In this document: piece after piece, positions 26,073 through 35,627 of the stretch
Layout of the letters: every line of letters begins with the position of its first letter
Position numbering within the stretch: the stretch's first letter is position 1
Source of the DNA: Candidatus Poribacteria bacterium
Lineage (GTDB): Bacteria > Poribacteria > WGA-4E > WGA-3G
Assembly (NCBI GenBank): GCA_022827225.1
Contig: JAJDTJ010000129.1
Coordinates: 62,001-126,000 of the forward strand
DNA length: 64,000 bases
Direction: 5' to 3'
Program-made: the position numbers and the translations under genes
Notes under the pieces: generated by a model
What the model was told of the DNA's origin: nothing
The model's database searches: none
The model's input: only the letters and a program-made list of their open reading frames with translations

Positions 26073-29000
26073 ATGAAAAAGACTGTTATTTTTTTCGCCA
26101 CACTCTTTACATTTGCTACTGTCCCGATGCTGGTTGCTATCGGTCAAATACGTTCGGAACCACCGTTACAAGCGCTGACAATGACAGCGGACGTTTTTAC
26201 CGCCCGCTTCGTCCTCCCGGAACTCAAGATAAAAACACAAGCTCCCTCTACTGATGGTAACTCCGAAGCTGAATTAACTGAGATACATTTTGCGGGTGCG
26301 GATTGGACACTCGACGTAGGCAAACCACGTCTACCGATTTATACCCAACGCATTGGGATTCCGACGACCGGAACACCGGTTGTTACAGTTATTCAAGCGC
26401 GTTCAGAAATTAGAACTGTTGAAAATGTGCGTATCACACCTGACGATGCGATTTTCCCGACACTGGATTCCATAGACTCCGCTCAAGTTTTGCCAGGGTT
26501 CTATCCGGCAGAACTCGTAGAAGTCGTCCCGGGCGGCTTCGTGCGAGATCAACGTATCGGCAGCTTACAAATCAACCCTGTCCAATACAATCCGGCAACG
26601 AAACAGTTAAAAATCTTTGCTGCTGTGACGTTTCGGGTGAATTTTCCGACCTCTCCGATAACTGGTGCTATCGGTAATGCTGCGTCTATTCTGAATGCCC
26701 CCGCTTCTTTTCGAGAATCATCAGGCGTTTTTGAGACCTTATTTCAGGGTACATTGTGGAACTATGAACAGGCGAAGCCGTGGCGAAAACAGCGCCGAAC
26801 ATCTTATGGTGCCGCAAACGAACCCTACGCCCCCGGCGCGCCGCCGTTAATAACTGCCAGCACACGCCGTTTTAAAATTCCTGTCACCCGGACAGACCTG
26901 TATAAGATCACCTATAACAATATTAAGGCTTACGCTCGCATTGACCCAGAAACTATTGATCTTGACACAGTTCGATTGGAAAGCGGCGGTCAGAAGCAAG
27001 GTGTCCATATCTTTGATGAAAATGGGAACAATACACTTGATCCTGGCGATCAACTTGTCTTCTATGGACGCGCCTTAGCGGACAACAAATTCACCAATGA
27101 AAATGTTTACTGGCTCCGATTTGGTCTGCAGGGTGAGTCTGCTGCTGGTTTTGAAACATCGCGCGTTGAGGTCCGCGACGTGGCACCGCAAGGGCGCAAC
27201 CTGCCGTCACCGAAAGCCTTTTTATCGCGCATCCGGTTTGAAAAGGACAGGCACCATGATACTTTAGAAGCACACGATATTAAGTCTGAGCTCGCGGATC
27301 ACTATTTTGATGTCGCCTTCCGTGGTGGAGATCTCAGTACGAGCCGAAAAGATTTCTCAATTACGCTGCCGATGGCAATACCGCGGAATATGATTGACCG
27401 TCCCTCTGCGCTGCGTATCAAGTTCCAAGGTGCGTCCTACAAAGCGAATGCGGGGCACAAAGCACGTATCATTTTCAACGGTCATCAACTCGGTAGAAAC
27501 GAGGAATGGAGACGACAAGCCTCACAAACGGCAGTCCGTGATATTCGGCATGACCTTGTCCACCACGATGCTACGAATTTCATGCGTATTGAGGCACTTG
27601 ATGACAATGATACGCCTCCAGGTTCTTACGATTTCTACCTCGACTGGTATGAAATTGACTATTGGCGGACTTTCCAGGCGGAGGACAACCGCCTTGAATT
27701 TAATACCAATACCGAACCCCGTCACCAGGGTCAAGTTCAATACCGGGTGGGAAACATCGCTGACGAAGCAATAGATGTCTACCAGCTGAATGAGAATGGC
27801 ATTACGAGCAAACTCGTCGGTGGGACCGTTTCTCGGGCGGGTGTCAAATATCAGATTCGCTTTGAAGATACTGTCAACCAACATACGCGTTATTTTGTCG
27901 TAGGTCGTCGCCGCTATCGAAGCGTCAACGCGCTCATTCCAATACCGCCGACGTCGTTGAAAAACCCTGGCAATCGAGTTGACTATATCTTCATCACGCA
28001 TCCGAACTTCGCGGAAAGTATTACGCCACTCGTTGAATTCCGAAGTTCGCAGGGTTTGAAAACGCTCGTTGCTGATATTAACGATATTTATAATGAATTT
28101 AGTGACGGACTTTTCAATCCGTTTGCCATCCGGAAGTTTCTGCGGTATGCCTATCATAACTATCAGCAGCCGGCACCTACTTATGTGCTCCTCGTTGGCG
28201 ATGCCCACTACGATTACAAAAACGCTACACCGAGTACCTATAATATCTATCCGAATTTTGTGCCGACCTACCACGGTTGGGCTCCCGCAAGTGGCGAAAC
28301 TGCCATGGACCAGCGCTTTGTCAACGTCAGCGGTGAGGATCCACTGCCTGATATGCTCATAGGACGCCTCTCTGTCCAAACACCGGATGCCCTCACAGTT
28401 ATGATTCAAAAGATCATCGACTACGAGGAGAACCCTAAGATTGGGCTGTGGCAAGGCACGTTAATTCAGGTTGCCGATAACGAGATTGACCATCCATCAG
28501 ACGCGGATTTTGAGAGGAGTCGTGATGAACTGATACAGGAAGTTATACCGGTCGGCTATAACACCCGCGAAATCTATCTCCGAAAAATTAGAAGTCCTGA
28601 AGATACACGGCTAAGTATTCTCTCAGCTATCGATAAGGGTGCTCTTGTCCTCGAGTACGCGGGACACGGTGGTAGCGAGACGTGGGCGGATGAGTCTATT
28701 TTTCGTATTGAGGATGCTGCAGGTTTGCGTAACCGCTACCTCCCCTTCATCATTACAACGACTTGCCTCAACGGGCAATTTGATAAACCGCAACAAGCCG
28801 GAGATTTTTGCCTCAGTGAACAATTTCTACTCGGGAGATACGGCGCAATCGCAACCCTTTCAGCGACCCGGTTAACCTACGGTTCAGCGAATGCAGCGTT
28901 TGATATTGACCTCTTTGAGGCTCTTTTTCGGGTTAGGCAGGCATCTCCAGCATTAGCGCCGAACGCTGCCGCTGAACAGGCAACGATAGGGTACATCGTG

Positions 29001-32000
29001 GCTGACGCCAAGATCAGTTTTCTGAATCGGAACCGGAATCCAGACTGGGTCCCTGGCACTGAACAATACACACTTTTCGGTGATCCAGCATCTCGTCTTG
29101 CGCGCCCGCAGCTTGATGTAAAGGTCGAACTGGAACGCGTCGCCCTCAACAGTACACACAAGATTGTTATTGAGGCAAATGAGGTGGGAGTCATCCGAAA
29201 TTCTGGCATCGAAGGTGCGGAAGACGTGAGTTTCACACGCGTATCCGATTTCAGTACCGAAAACCTGACAGCTTACGCAGCCTTCGGAAATAATTTTGAT
29301 GATGACCTTCGCAACGACCTCACGCGACAAGCAGGTGGAAGGGTCTGGCAAGGAGAATACGGTGCCATCCGGATTGATATTCCTAATAACGTCATACCTG
29401 GCGGTGGCTTTGCCCGCATCTTTGCCCACGATGGTACTCGTGCAGCCGTCGGCGGCACTCGATTTTGGATTGATATACCGGTCGTACAAGACATTCGCGA
29501 AACACTTGATACTGAAGTTACGGGGACCCTTAATATCAGTGTTCTCGTCGTTGATGACAAGGGCCTCGGCGGGATACGAGATATAAAAATTTTGTGGGAT
29601 AATACGGCTGATTATGAGAACATAACAACCCCGATGGTCCCCGCGCGTACGTCACCCGGCGCTGTCCCACCCGGTGGACAGTGGTATGAACTTGAAACCC
29701 CTATTCCGTTGCCGATACGTGGAAGGCAGATACGCTACAGAATTCTCATCACCGACAGCAACGGACATAAGGTCGCTATGCCATCGGAGCTTGCGCGCTA
29801 CGTCGTTAAAGTTCCTGAGGGTCCCAATGTCGCTATCGGCACAGACGAGACGGATCTGGCATATATTCGATATATTTTCGATAAAGATCGGAACGGCTAT
29901 CAACTCGTGGCGGAACTGATTAATGACGGTGGTCGTCCTGTGCTGGCTGATATTGAAGTCGTATTTGCCGAAGGGAATCCTGATGGGGATGGCGATCTCA
30001 TTGTTGACGCGGATGCTAATATTATCGGGACTGTAACGGTCAAATCCAGCGATTGGATGGAAGGCACTTATGTGTGGCAACGCGCAACGGCGACCCTCAA
30101 TTTGGATGCGCCGCTTGAAACAGGGGTCCATAGCATTTATGTCCTCGCCGATCCAGAAGACCCGAGTATTGAAGATGAAATTGACGACGGCAATATTGAA
30201 GAGGCGCGAGTCTTTGATAACAAACACCACATCTCTTTGGTTGTTAACGATTTTAACTATAGATCGCAAGAAGAGTTGACGGCTTTTAGTTTAGACAGGG
30301 TTTTTGACATTCATTTTCCTGCAAACGCGCTTGAAACCGAAGCCCAAAATGCAAGTGGTATCCCGCTCGTTGTTACCTCACAAGTTCCGGTTGAACCGAA
30401 GCAACCCGATCTCCAGTTCGCGCCGATTCCGCGTGTCGCCGCGCGCCGTCGTGGGCTCACCCGGCAGGGAGAAGCGGTCGCGCAATACTACGAACCTGCG
30501 TTTCGGACAGGTGTCACAACACTCGTGAAACCAGCAAAACTTAAATTCCGCTTTGATGTTAGTGCTTTGGAAGACATTGTACAAAAAGAGACTGAAATTC
30601 CACGGAACAATCCGGTATTTGAATATGAGCTTACACAACTTGCAAACCAATTAGCGATCTATGCATGGCAGGCGGATATAGTATCGGGTTCAGCACAAGC
30701 ACACATCGCTGTTGCCGAAAAGGCGGCTGTTAAACTGTCCGCTTGGCGACGGCTGCCATCACAAATTAAATATACCACAGAAGGCGACTTCCGCCTCGAA
30801 AATTACATCACACCAACACAGTTAGAAAATGCGAGCCAACAGAAATTAGAGACAGATGCTATCAGTATCAACTCGACCCTTACACCCGCGGCGACTTGGG
30901 TTATCACTTTCCTTGATGGTGATGAATACGAGGTGTTTTTCAAGCGGAGGGGGGACACGGAGATACGAAAAATTGATCGGATTGGACAGCTCGATAATCC
31001 GTTCAGGGAGGATGTGTTCGGTTTAGAGTTACGGATTCCGCGTGAAGAAAATCCGTCGCCTGATGTTAATTACGCTTTTGAATTTGGCGATGTCCTCGCT
31101 TTTGAAACCGACTATGACACTGAAGGTAATGTAGTGCTGACAAAGATATGGAATGCGAATCGCGGTAACGGCAAGGCAGCTGTGAATAACAAACCTGGCC
31201 CCAAAGCGGAATTTGAAACAGGCGACTGGCTTATCTTTTTTACCGATGCCAGTTTCTATGAGCTTCGGGATGCTTCTAACGAACCGGCATATTTTGGGAA
31301 CGGGATCAAAATCCGCGGAACAGTAAACAGACCTATTTTTCTTACCCATCTCGGATTTGAAATTCTGGTCAATCCCGGTTCTGAAGATTTTCAATTCGGG
31401 GATACGATTAAATTCAGTTCCGCTCGCGTTGCGACAATTACGACGGAAATCACTGAACTTACACAGTTCGCGCTCATGCGTAGCACCGATACCGAACCGC
31501 CTACCTTTAACCTCTGGGTAGATGACCTTCAACCGCAAACCGGTAGCGTCATTTCACCGAGACCTAAGATATCCATCGTGTTACAGGATACAAATGGGAT
31601 TGATACGGGATTCTTTACCTTTGAGATGCGGAAGGATGATGGTCCCTTTGAACCTGTCCCCGATTACGAACTCCGCCTGCAGGGTGGCATTGAGATCGTA
31701 CCGATTGATTATCGGCCGGTTTTGTTCCCTGGTGAATATACTTTTAACATCAAGGCTCAAGATTTTAATGGCAACACTATCGGTGGTGATGACGGTGTTG
31801 TTAGTTATAGATTCTTTGTCACTGAGGTACCGGATATCACACCGCCTGCTATCGAAATTCGAGTTGCCACCCTGGGCACAGGGGCAACGAACGAAACATT
31901 TGACGAACTTTTGACAGATGGGGCGGTCCTCAGGGAGCAACCGCACTTCACGATTACCCTCACCGACGATAATGCCCTTGATGAGACCACTTTTCGATTC

Positions 32001-32498
32001 AATTTCGGAAACCTGTATGAGACCCCTACGCTGTTAGACCCGAGTCGTTACATCGAAACTTTCGATCCTGCAGCCCCCGAAAATGCTGCTTTCACGTATG
32101 CGCCCGATCTCGCTAATGGGGAATATCAACTCCATATTACCGCTGCGGATATCGATGAAAACGTAGCGGAACTCGATGTGACCTTTACGTTAGATGAAAA
32201 GGTCACGCTCAGTGAGGTCTTCAATGTCCCGAACCCGATGGTTGATGGCAAAACGTTTTTCACCTATCACCTTGCACAGCCGCCAGACAGCGTCATAATC
32301 AAGATTTACAGCGTTAATGGTAGGCTCCTCCGCACGCTTGTCGATGCCAGTGCGAATCGCGGCACGAACGAAACGGGTTGGGATGGTAGAGATGAAACAG
32401 GAATGCGGTGTGCCAACGGCGTGTATTTCTACCGCGTCGTTGCTCACACCGATGCGGAAAAGATAGAACAGGTGGGTAAACTCGCGATACTACGGTAG
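26073..32498 (+). CDS. Giant C25 (gingipain-type) peptidase-like surface protein
   Basis: 2141 residues. Signal peptide at about 1-25. A PorU/gingipain-like N-terminal region is followed by the C25 peptidase module at about 640-1000 (YIFITHPNF, YVLLVGDAHYDYKN, LPDMLIGRLSV) with the catalytic pair H865 in YAGHGGSETWADE and C898 in ITTTCLNGQFD. A CARDB-like domain lies at about 1240-1390 and several Ig-like or beta-sandwich stretches follow. The last about 90 residues form a FlgD-like sorting domain: VFNVPNPMVDG, then GWDGRDETGMRCANGVYFYR. Sorting and PorU resemblance suggest export by a type IX-like pathway, but no such machinery is in the window. The ATG has only an A-rich leader without Shine-Dalgarno. 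Confidence 0.85.
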   Translation: MKKTVIFFATLFTFATVPMLVAIGQIRSEPPLQALTMTADVFTARFVLPELKIKTQAPSTDGNSEAELTEIHFAGADWTLDVGKPRLPIYTQRIGIPTTGTPVVTVIQARSEIRTVENVRITPDDAIFPTLDSIDSAQVLPGFYPAELVEVVPGGFVRDQRIGSLQINPVQYNPATKQLKIFAAVTFRVNFPTSPITGAIGNAASILNAPASFRESSGVFETLFQGTLWNYEQAKPWRKQRRTSYGAANEPYAPGAPPLITASTRRFKIPVTRTDLYKITYNNIKAYARIDPETIDLDTVRLESGGQKQGVHIFDENGNNTLDPGDQLVFYGRALADNKFTNENVYWLRFGLQGESAAGFETSRVEVRDVAPQGRNLPSPKAFLSRIRFEKDRHHDTLEAHDIKSELADHYFDVAFRGGDLSTSRKDFSITLPMAIPRNMIDRPSALRIKFQGASYKANAGHKARIIFNGHQLGRNEEWRRQASQTAVRDIRHDLVHHDATNFMRIEALDDNDTPPGSYDFYLDWYEIDYWRTFQAEDNRLEFNTNTEPRHQGQVQYRVGNIADEAIDVYQLNENGITSKLVGGTVSRAGVKYQIRFEDTVNQHTRYFVVGRRRYRSVNALIPIPPTSLKNPGNRVDYIFITHPNFAESITPLVEFRSSQGLKTLVADINDIYNEFSDGLFNPFAIRKFLRYAYHNYQQPAPTYVLLVGDAHYDYKNATPSTYNIYPNFVPTYHGWAPASGETAMDQRFVNVSGEDPLPDMLIGRLSVQTPDALTVMIQKIIDYEENPKIGLWQGTLIQVADNEIDHPSDADFERSRDELIQEVIPVGYNTREIYLRKIRSPEDTRLSILSAIDKGALVLEYAGHGGSETWADESIFRIEDAAGLRNRYLPFIITTTCLNGQFDKPQQAGDFCLSEQFLLGRYGAIATLSATRLTYGSANAAFDIDLFEALFRVRQASPALAPNAAAEQATIGYIVADAKISFLNRNRNPDWVPGTEQYTLFGDPASRLARPQLDVKVELERVALNSTHKIVIEANEVGVIRNSGIEGAEDVSFTRVSDFSTENLTAYAAFGNNFDDDLRNDLTRQAGGRVWQGEYGAIRIDIPNNVIPGGGFARIFAHDGTRAAVGGTRFWIDIPVVQDIRETLDTEVTGTLNISVLVVDDKGLGGIRDIKILWDNTADYENITTPMVPARTSPGAVPPGGQWYELETPIPLPIRGRQIRYRILITDSNGHKVAMPSELARYVVKVPEGPNVAIGTDETDLAYIRYIFDKDRNGYQLVAELINDGGRPVLADIEVVFAEGNPDGDGDLIVDADANIIGTVTVKSSDWMEGTYVWQRATATLNLDAPLETGVHSIYVLADPEDPSIEDEIDDGNIEEARVFDNKHHISLVVNDFNYRSQEELTAFSLDRVFDIHFPANALETEAQNASGIPLVVTSQVPVEPKQPDLQFAPIPRVAARRRGLTRQGEAVAQYYEPAFRTGVTTLVKPAKLKFRFDVSALEDIVQKETEIPRNNPVFEYELTQLANQLAIYAWQADIVSGSAQAHIAVAEKAAVKLSAWRRLPSQIKYTTEGDFRLENYITPTQLENASQQKLETDAISINSTLTPAATWVITFLDGDEYEVFFKRRGDTEIRKIDRIGQLDNPFREDVFGLELRIPREENPSPDVNYAFEFGDVLAFETDYDTEGNVVLTKIWNANRGNGKAAVNNKPGPKAEFETGDWLIFFTDASFYELRDASNEPAYFGNGIKIRGTVNRPIFLTHLGFEILVNPGSEDFQFGDTIKFSSARVATITTEITELTQFALMRSTDTEPPTFNLWVDDLQPQTGSVISPRPKISIVLQDTNGIDTGFFTFEMRKDDGPFEPVPDYELRLQGGIEIVPIDYRPVLFPGEYTFNIKAQDFNGNTIGGDDGVVSYRFFVTEVPDITPPAIEIRVATLGTGATNETFDELLTDGAVLREQPHFTITLTDDNALDETTFRFNFGNLYETPTLLDPSRYIETFDPAAPENAAFTYAPDLANGEYQLHITAADIDENVAELDVTFTLDEKVTLSEVFNVPNPMVDGKTFFTYHLAQPPDSVIIKIYSVNGRLLRTLVDASANRGTNETGWDGRDETGMRCANGVYFYRVVAHTDAEKIEQVGKLAILR

Positions 32499-32544
32499 AA
32501 GCGCGCAGTGCTCGCGATTTACATACTTCGCTGTGTTTGCGGTT

Positions 32545-32874
32545 CTATTGTAACGGTGAATAATCTGTCGGTTCCAGAATCTTAGAACTTGCCACATTGA
32601 CCAGCGGGCCACCAATCTCCGTCAGGCGTTTCGCCGCTTGCCACTCGGGATCGGCAATGAAGGCATCCCAGGCACGCTGATAATGTCCCAAATCCTCAAA
32701 GGCGAGCATATAGACAAGCTCAGTTGTCGTTGCCTCACCGATAGCCGTCTCCCAAAACCCGATAACTTTCATGTTATGCTTTTTGAACAGTGGAAGCGTG
32801 ATGTTCGCAAACCGGTCATTTAGATTTTTCATCTTCCCGGGTACAACTTGATACGTTCGCAATTCATAAATCAT
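32545..32874 (-). CDS. NIPSNAP-family protein
   Basis: 109 residues, full length for a single dimeric alpha-beta-barrel domain. Signature MIYELRTYQVVPGKM at the start, FWETAIGEATTTELVYMLAF in the middle and RAWDAFIADPEWQAA near the end. Function in bacteria is unknown. Its 5' region carries the shared CCGCAAGGA leader (32875-32903), which supplies the ribosome site and fixes the ATG. Confidence 0.9.
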   Translation of the reverse strand: MIYELRTYQVVPGKMKNLNDRFANITLPLFKKHNMKVIGFWETAIGEATTTELVYMLAFEDLGHYQRAWDAFIADPEWQAAKRLTEIGGPLVNVASSKILEPTDYSPLQ

Positions 32875-32903
32875 TTTTTTAAATTTCCTTGCGGTTCGGT
32901 CAG
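32875..32903 (-). repeat. Shared 5' leader repeat, copy 2
   Basis: On the minus strand CTGACCGAACCGCAAGGAAA then TTTAAAAAA abutting the NIPSNAP ATG. Near-identical to 35459-35488 over about 29 nt. It provides the Shine-Dalgarno. Confidence 0.65.
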
Positions 32904-32984
32904 GCGAATTTAGCGAAGAACGTCCCTCTCCGTATATCCAGCCCGGCCCGTTGGTTGGGCTTACGCGCTTTTTCTATGTTAGAG

Positions 32985-33081
32985 TTACCAGTTCTAGGTT
33001 ATTAGTTATCGGTGAAGAGAGACTTGAATAGTCAAACGACTTCTTTAACTGAAAACTGAAAACCGATAGCCGATGGCTATT
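32985..33081. repeat. Heptamer-type dyad element between NIPSNAP and RraA-like genes
   Basis: AGGTTATTAGTTATCGGTG faces ACTGAAAACTGAAAACCGAT and a run of GATAGCCGATGGCTAT. The words AGTTATC/ACTGAAA repeat at 7-nt spacing. The rest of the gap, 32904-32984, has an AGCCC/GGGCT hairpin at about 32939-32961 and no gene. Confidence 0.5.
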
Positions 33082-33083
33082 CC

Positions 33084-33764
33084 TCATAGGATCCCGTATT
33101 TATCATAAACTTCGCGCAGCGTCGCCCCGGCGAGAAGTTCATCGCGGGTGCGATTCTCACCGTTCACCTTTTCCAATGCGGCTTCTATTACCGCTGTTTC
33201 CACCGCTTGCGGAATGATAACGACCCCGTCGGCATCACCGAACACAATGTCGCCTGGATTAACGGTAACACCACCGCATTCGATTGGGACGTTGTAGGCG
33301 ACGACATCGCCGCGTCCATTAGAATCAACGGGCGACAAACCTGTCGTAAACACAGGGAATCCCATTGCCAAAATTTGCTTAGCATCTCGAATAAACCCAT
33401 CAATGACGGCACCGCGTGCTCCCCGGGCGCGTGCCGCGGTTGAGAGGAGTTCACCCCAGAAACAGATACGGGTACTCTGGTTCGTCGAGCAGATGAGAAC
33501 GTCGTTCTGTTTGAGGCTATCGACCGCTGCGATTTCCTGCTGATACGGTTCATCTGGAATCTCATAGACCTCCACACACAACACAGGCATCGCGCGCCCC
33601 ACCACAAGCGTCTGCGGATGCAGGGGCCGGATAGTATGTTGCAGTGCCTGTTCGCGGTAACCAGTTGCATCCAGCGCATCTGAAATCACGGCAGCGTATA
33701 ACTGCTTTTCCATCAGATCAAACAGTTCTGTGTCGTCGTTCCACTGATTCTGTCCGTTGGACAT
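33084..33764 (-). CDS. RraA-like / HMG-CHA aldolase family protein
   Basis: 226 residues. Family fold of RraA and 4-hydroxy-4-methyl-2-oxoglutarate aldolase (often mislabelled menaquinone methyltransferase). Visible: AVISDALDATGYREQAL, VVGRAMPVLC, GELLSTAARARGARGAVIDG (metal/oxyanion region), then IRDAKQILAMGFPVF and VNPGDIVFGDADGVVIIP. In catabolic versions the enzyme cleaves pyruvate-yielding acids; RraA versions lack catalysis and inhibit RNase E. The RxxxD pattern around GFIRDAKQI is compatible with an active aldolase. GGGAGGAC precedes the ATG. Confidence 0.85.
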   Translation of the reverse strand: MSNGQNQWNDDTELFDLMEKQLYAAVISDALDATGYREQALQHTIRPLHPQTLVVGRAMPVLCVEVYEIPDEPYQQEIAAVDSLKQNDVLICSTNQSTRICFWGELLSTAARARGARGAVIDGFIRDAKQILAMGFPVFTTGLSPVDSNGRGDVVAYNVPIECGGVTVNPGDIVFGDADGVVIIPQAVETAVIEAALEKVNGENRTRDELLAGATLREVYDKYGIL

Positions 33765-33863
33765 GTAGAAGTCCTCCCATTCACATTCAATCGTACGGCA
33801 GCTACATTGCCTTTCAGTAGTAGGAGCTGGGTAACCCAGGCCCTACAGTTAAAGCGGTATATT

Positions 33864-33942
33864 GTGGCAGTTACAAGAGTATTCCCGACGCAATATATTA
33901 ACTGATAACTGAAAGCGCAGCGTACTGAGTACTGCGTACTAT
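33864..33942. repeat. Heptamer-type element upstream of purE end
   Basis: Contains CAGTTACAAGAG and, at 33898-33928, a 31-bp sequence identical to 34576-34606 (starts TTAACTGATAACTG, ends GCAGCGTACTGA). Read on the minus strand it is a run of AGTAC/AGTTATC words with 7-nt spacing. The purE stop follows at once. Confidence 0.6.
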
Positions 33943-34470
33943 TTAATAATTCTCGTAACCGACTTCTTGGAGACGCGCCGCTTTTTCGGCAACGCCGTCA
34001 CTCAATTTCGCTTTGTATGCTAACAACTTTTCTTCGAGTTCAGGGAATTGGAGTGCCAGAATTTGGACAGCAAACAAGCCAGCATTCCGCGCGCCGCCGG
34101 AACCGATTGCCATCGTTCCGACAGGAATACCAGGGGGCATCTGAACTGTTGCGTAAAGCGCGTCCACGCCGTTGAGCGGTCCGCCATCAATCGGGACACC
34201 GATGACGGGGAGCGTCGTGTGTGCAGCGATGACCCCTGCAAGATGTGCTGCACGTCCTGCGCCAGCGATGATAACTTTTCCGCCTTCCGCTTTAATTCTT
34301 TCCGTCCACGCCATTGTCCGTTCCGGTGAACGGTGTGCAGATGAGATCGTTATCTCAAATGGGACCTCGAATTCCTCTAATACCTTTGCGGCTTCTGCCA
34401 TCTTCTCTAAATCGGAATCACTTCCCATGACAATACCGACAAGCGTTGTTTTCTGTTCTTGTAGCGACAT
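33943..34470 (-). CDS. purE: N5-carboxyaminoimidazole ribonucleotide mutase
   Basis: 175 residues, standard class I PurE. It converts N5-CAIR to CAIR in purine synthesis. Motifs: VGIVMGSDSDLEKM, ISSAHRSPERT with the catalytic histidine, GAGRAAHLAGVIAAHT, VPIDGGPLNGVDALYA, and IPVGTMAIGSGGARNAGL. GAGGT is 11 nt before the ATG. purK is not adjacent. Flanked on both sides by heptamer-type repeats. Confidence 0.96.
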   Translation of the reverse strand: MSLQEQKTTLVGIVMGSDSDLEKMAEAAKVLEEFEVPFEITISSAHRSPERTMAWTERIKAEGGKVIIAGAGRAAHLAGVIAAHTTLPVIGVPIDGGPLNGVDALYATVQMPPGIPVGTMAIGSGGARNAGLFAVQILALQFPELEEKLLAYKAKLSDGVAEKAARLQEVGYENY

Positions 34471-34495
34471 ATCTATATCTGTACCTCGTTTTAAT

Positions 34496-34611
34496 AGTTG
34501 TCAGTACCCGGTACTCAGGACTCGGTTAAAGAGGCATTTTGTGGTCGGAAGATGAAAGGGAACCGCCACAAAGTATTAACTGATAACTGAAAGCGCAGCG
34601 TACTGACAACT
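34496..34611. repeat. Heptamer-type dyad element with perfect 12-bp arms
   Basis: AGTTGTCAGTAC (34496-34507) and GTACTGACAACT (34600-34611) are exact reverse complements. The interior repeats AGTACC/GGTACTC words and the 31-bp sequence shared with 33898-33928. It fills the entire gap between purE and the UlaG-like gene. Confidence 0.7.
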
Positions 34612-34612
34612 G

Positions 34613-35458
34613 TTAGCTTCTAAAAATTATATGTGAATTTCTCTCAATGATCAGCGGTTCGGGACCTCCGGATGGAAAGTTCAATGCCCATTCGTTCGGA
34701 TCGTAATCGCGCGTAACGAAGCAGGCGCGATGCACCGGAACCGCATGTGTTAGTCCGATTCGCGTCGCCATTTTGACGCACCCATCGTAGAACGGGAATT
34801 CACCCTCTGTTGGATGGTTCGTCAGGAAACCGATGTCTGGTTTATGTGCAGCCACTGCTGCAACCAAAGCGTCGTGCTCCGCGAAATTATTGATCGGATC
34901 GCCGCTAAAATAAAGCGTTACGCCATTACTTTGACCAAGAACTCGTCTACCGATACTTTCGCTAGGGCGCGAGTTCTTGGTCAAAATCACATACCCCAAG
35001 TGTGTGACATCTGGGGGTGCTATATCGGCGGAGGCATCGCCGTCCGGTGGCTTGGCATAAACGGCGTGTACCGTGAGACTGTTGAGTACTGCCGATTCTC
35101 CAGCACGAATTTCTGAGATATTTGTTGAAGCGATGTCTGTTTCCGCCGAAATTTGACGCACACTCTCTTCGGGACCAACGAACCGTGTTGCGTCGGAGGT
35201 CTCCCAAATCCGGCGTATGGACTCCGAGCAGGTATGATCGCCGTGTGCATGCGTTAAGAGAACAAAATCGGTCGGAAGTGCCGATTCATCGAGTGGTGGT
35301 TCGGTATGAATAAAACGGTCCGCGGGACGTTCCCGCGGAAAATACGGATCAATTTGGACAATCGTACCAGCGGCATCCTTCAAAGCGAAGCTGCTCTGTT
35401 CAAACCAGTGGACAGCAACAGCACCTTCTGGTACTTCTAAATCAACAAGTGGATGCAT
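34613..35458 (-). CDS. Metallo-beta-lactamase fold hydrolase, UlaG-like
   Basis: 281 residues. Zinc-binding signature THAHGDH with H70, H72, D74 and H75; the second-site residues lie in YFSGDPINNFAEHD and near TNHPTEGEFPFYDG; the terminal histidine is in HAVPVHRACF. UlaG-type enzymes hydrolyse lactones such as L-ascorbate-6-phosphate; the broader group contains RNases and unknowns. Substrate not decidable. The leader repeat at 35459-35488 supplies AAGGAAA and places the ATG. Confidence 0.82.
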   Translation of the reverse strand: MHPLVDLEVPEGAVAVHWFEQSSFALKDAAGTIVQIDPYFPRERPADRFIHTEPPLDESALPTDFVLLTHAHGDHTCSESIRRIWETSDATRFVGPEESVRQISAETDIASTNISEIRAGESAVLNSLTVHAVYAKPPDGDASADIAPPDVTHLGYVILTKNSRPSESIGRRVLGQSNGVTLYFSGDPINNFAEHDALVAAVAAHKPDIGFLTNHPTEGEFPFYDGCVKMATRIGLTHAVPVHRACFVTRDYDPNEWALNFPSGGPEPLIIERNSHIIFRS

Positions 35459-35488
35459 ATTTTTTAAATTTCCTTGCGGTTCGGTCAG
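35459..35488 (-). repeat. Shared 5' leader repeat, copy 3
   Basis: CTGACCGAACCGCAAGGAAA then TTTAAAAAATA, next to the ATG of the UlaG-like gene; nearly identical to 32875-32903. Confidence 0.65.
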
Positions 35489-35555
35489 GTGAGATTTTTA
35501 TTTGACGTTCCAAGGCGTAATCTGAAGAAACACCCAAGCAATACGCAGAAATACC

Positions 35556-35627
35556 GTTTTTGCTGGGGCGTTTCTTGTAAGCAAAAACACCCTCCATTAC
35601 ATTACGGACTACGATTTTTGGTGCTAA
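35556..35627. repeat. Hairpin and short repeat related to 355-393
   Basis: GTTTTTGC (35556-35563) pairs with GCAAAAAC (35581-35588). Next to it, 35590-35627 begins CCCTCCATTACATTACGG and ends TTTTTGGTGCTAA, aligned with the copy at 355-393; it runs into the VanZ gene end. Probably the distal part of the unit whose proximal end is the CCGCAAGGA leader. Confidence 0.45.

Noticed and set aside
26073..32498. Complete type IX secretion locus
   Set aside because: Only cargo-like proteins with sorting domains are present; no Por or Spr component lies in the window.
32939..32961. AGCCC/GGGCT hairpin as terminator of the giant C25-like gene
   Set aside because: It lies about 440 bp past the stop codon, beyond an oppositely oriented gene.
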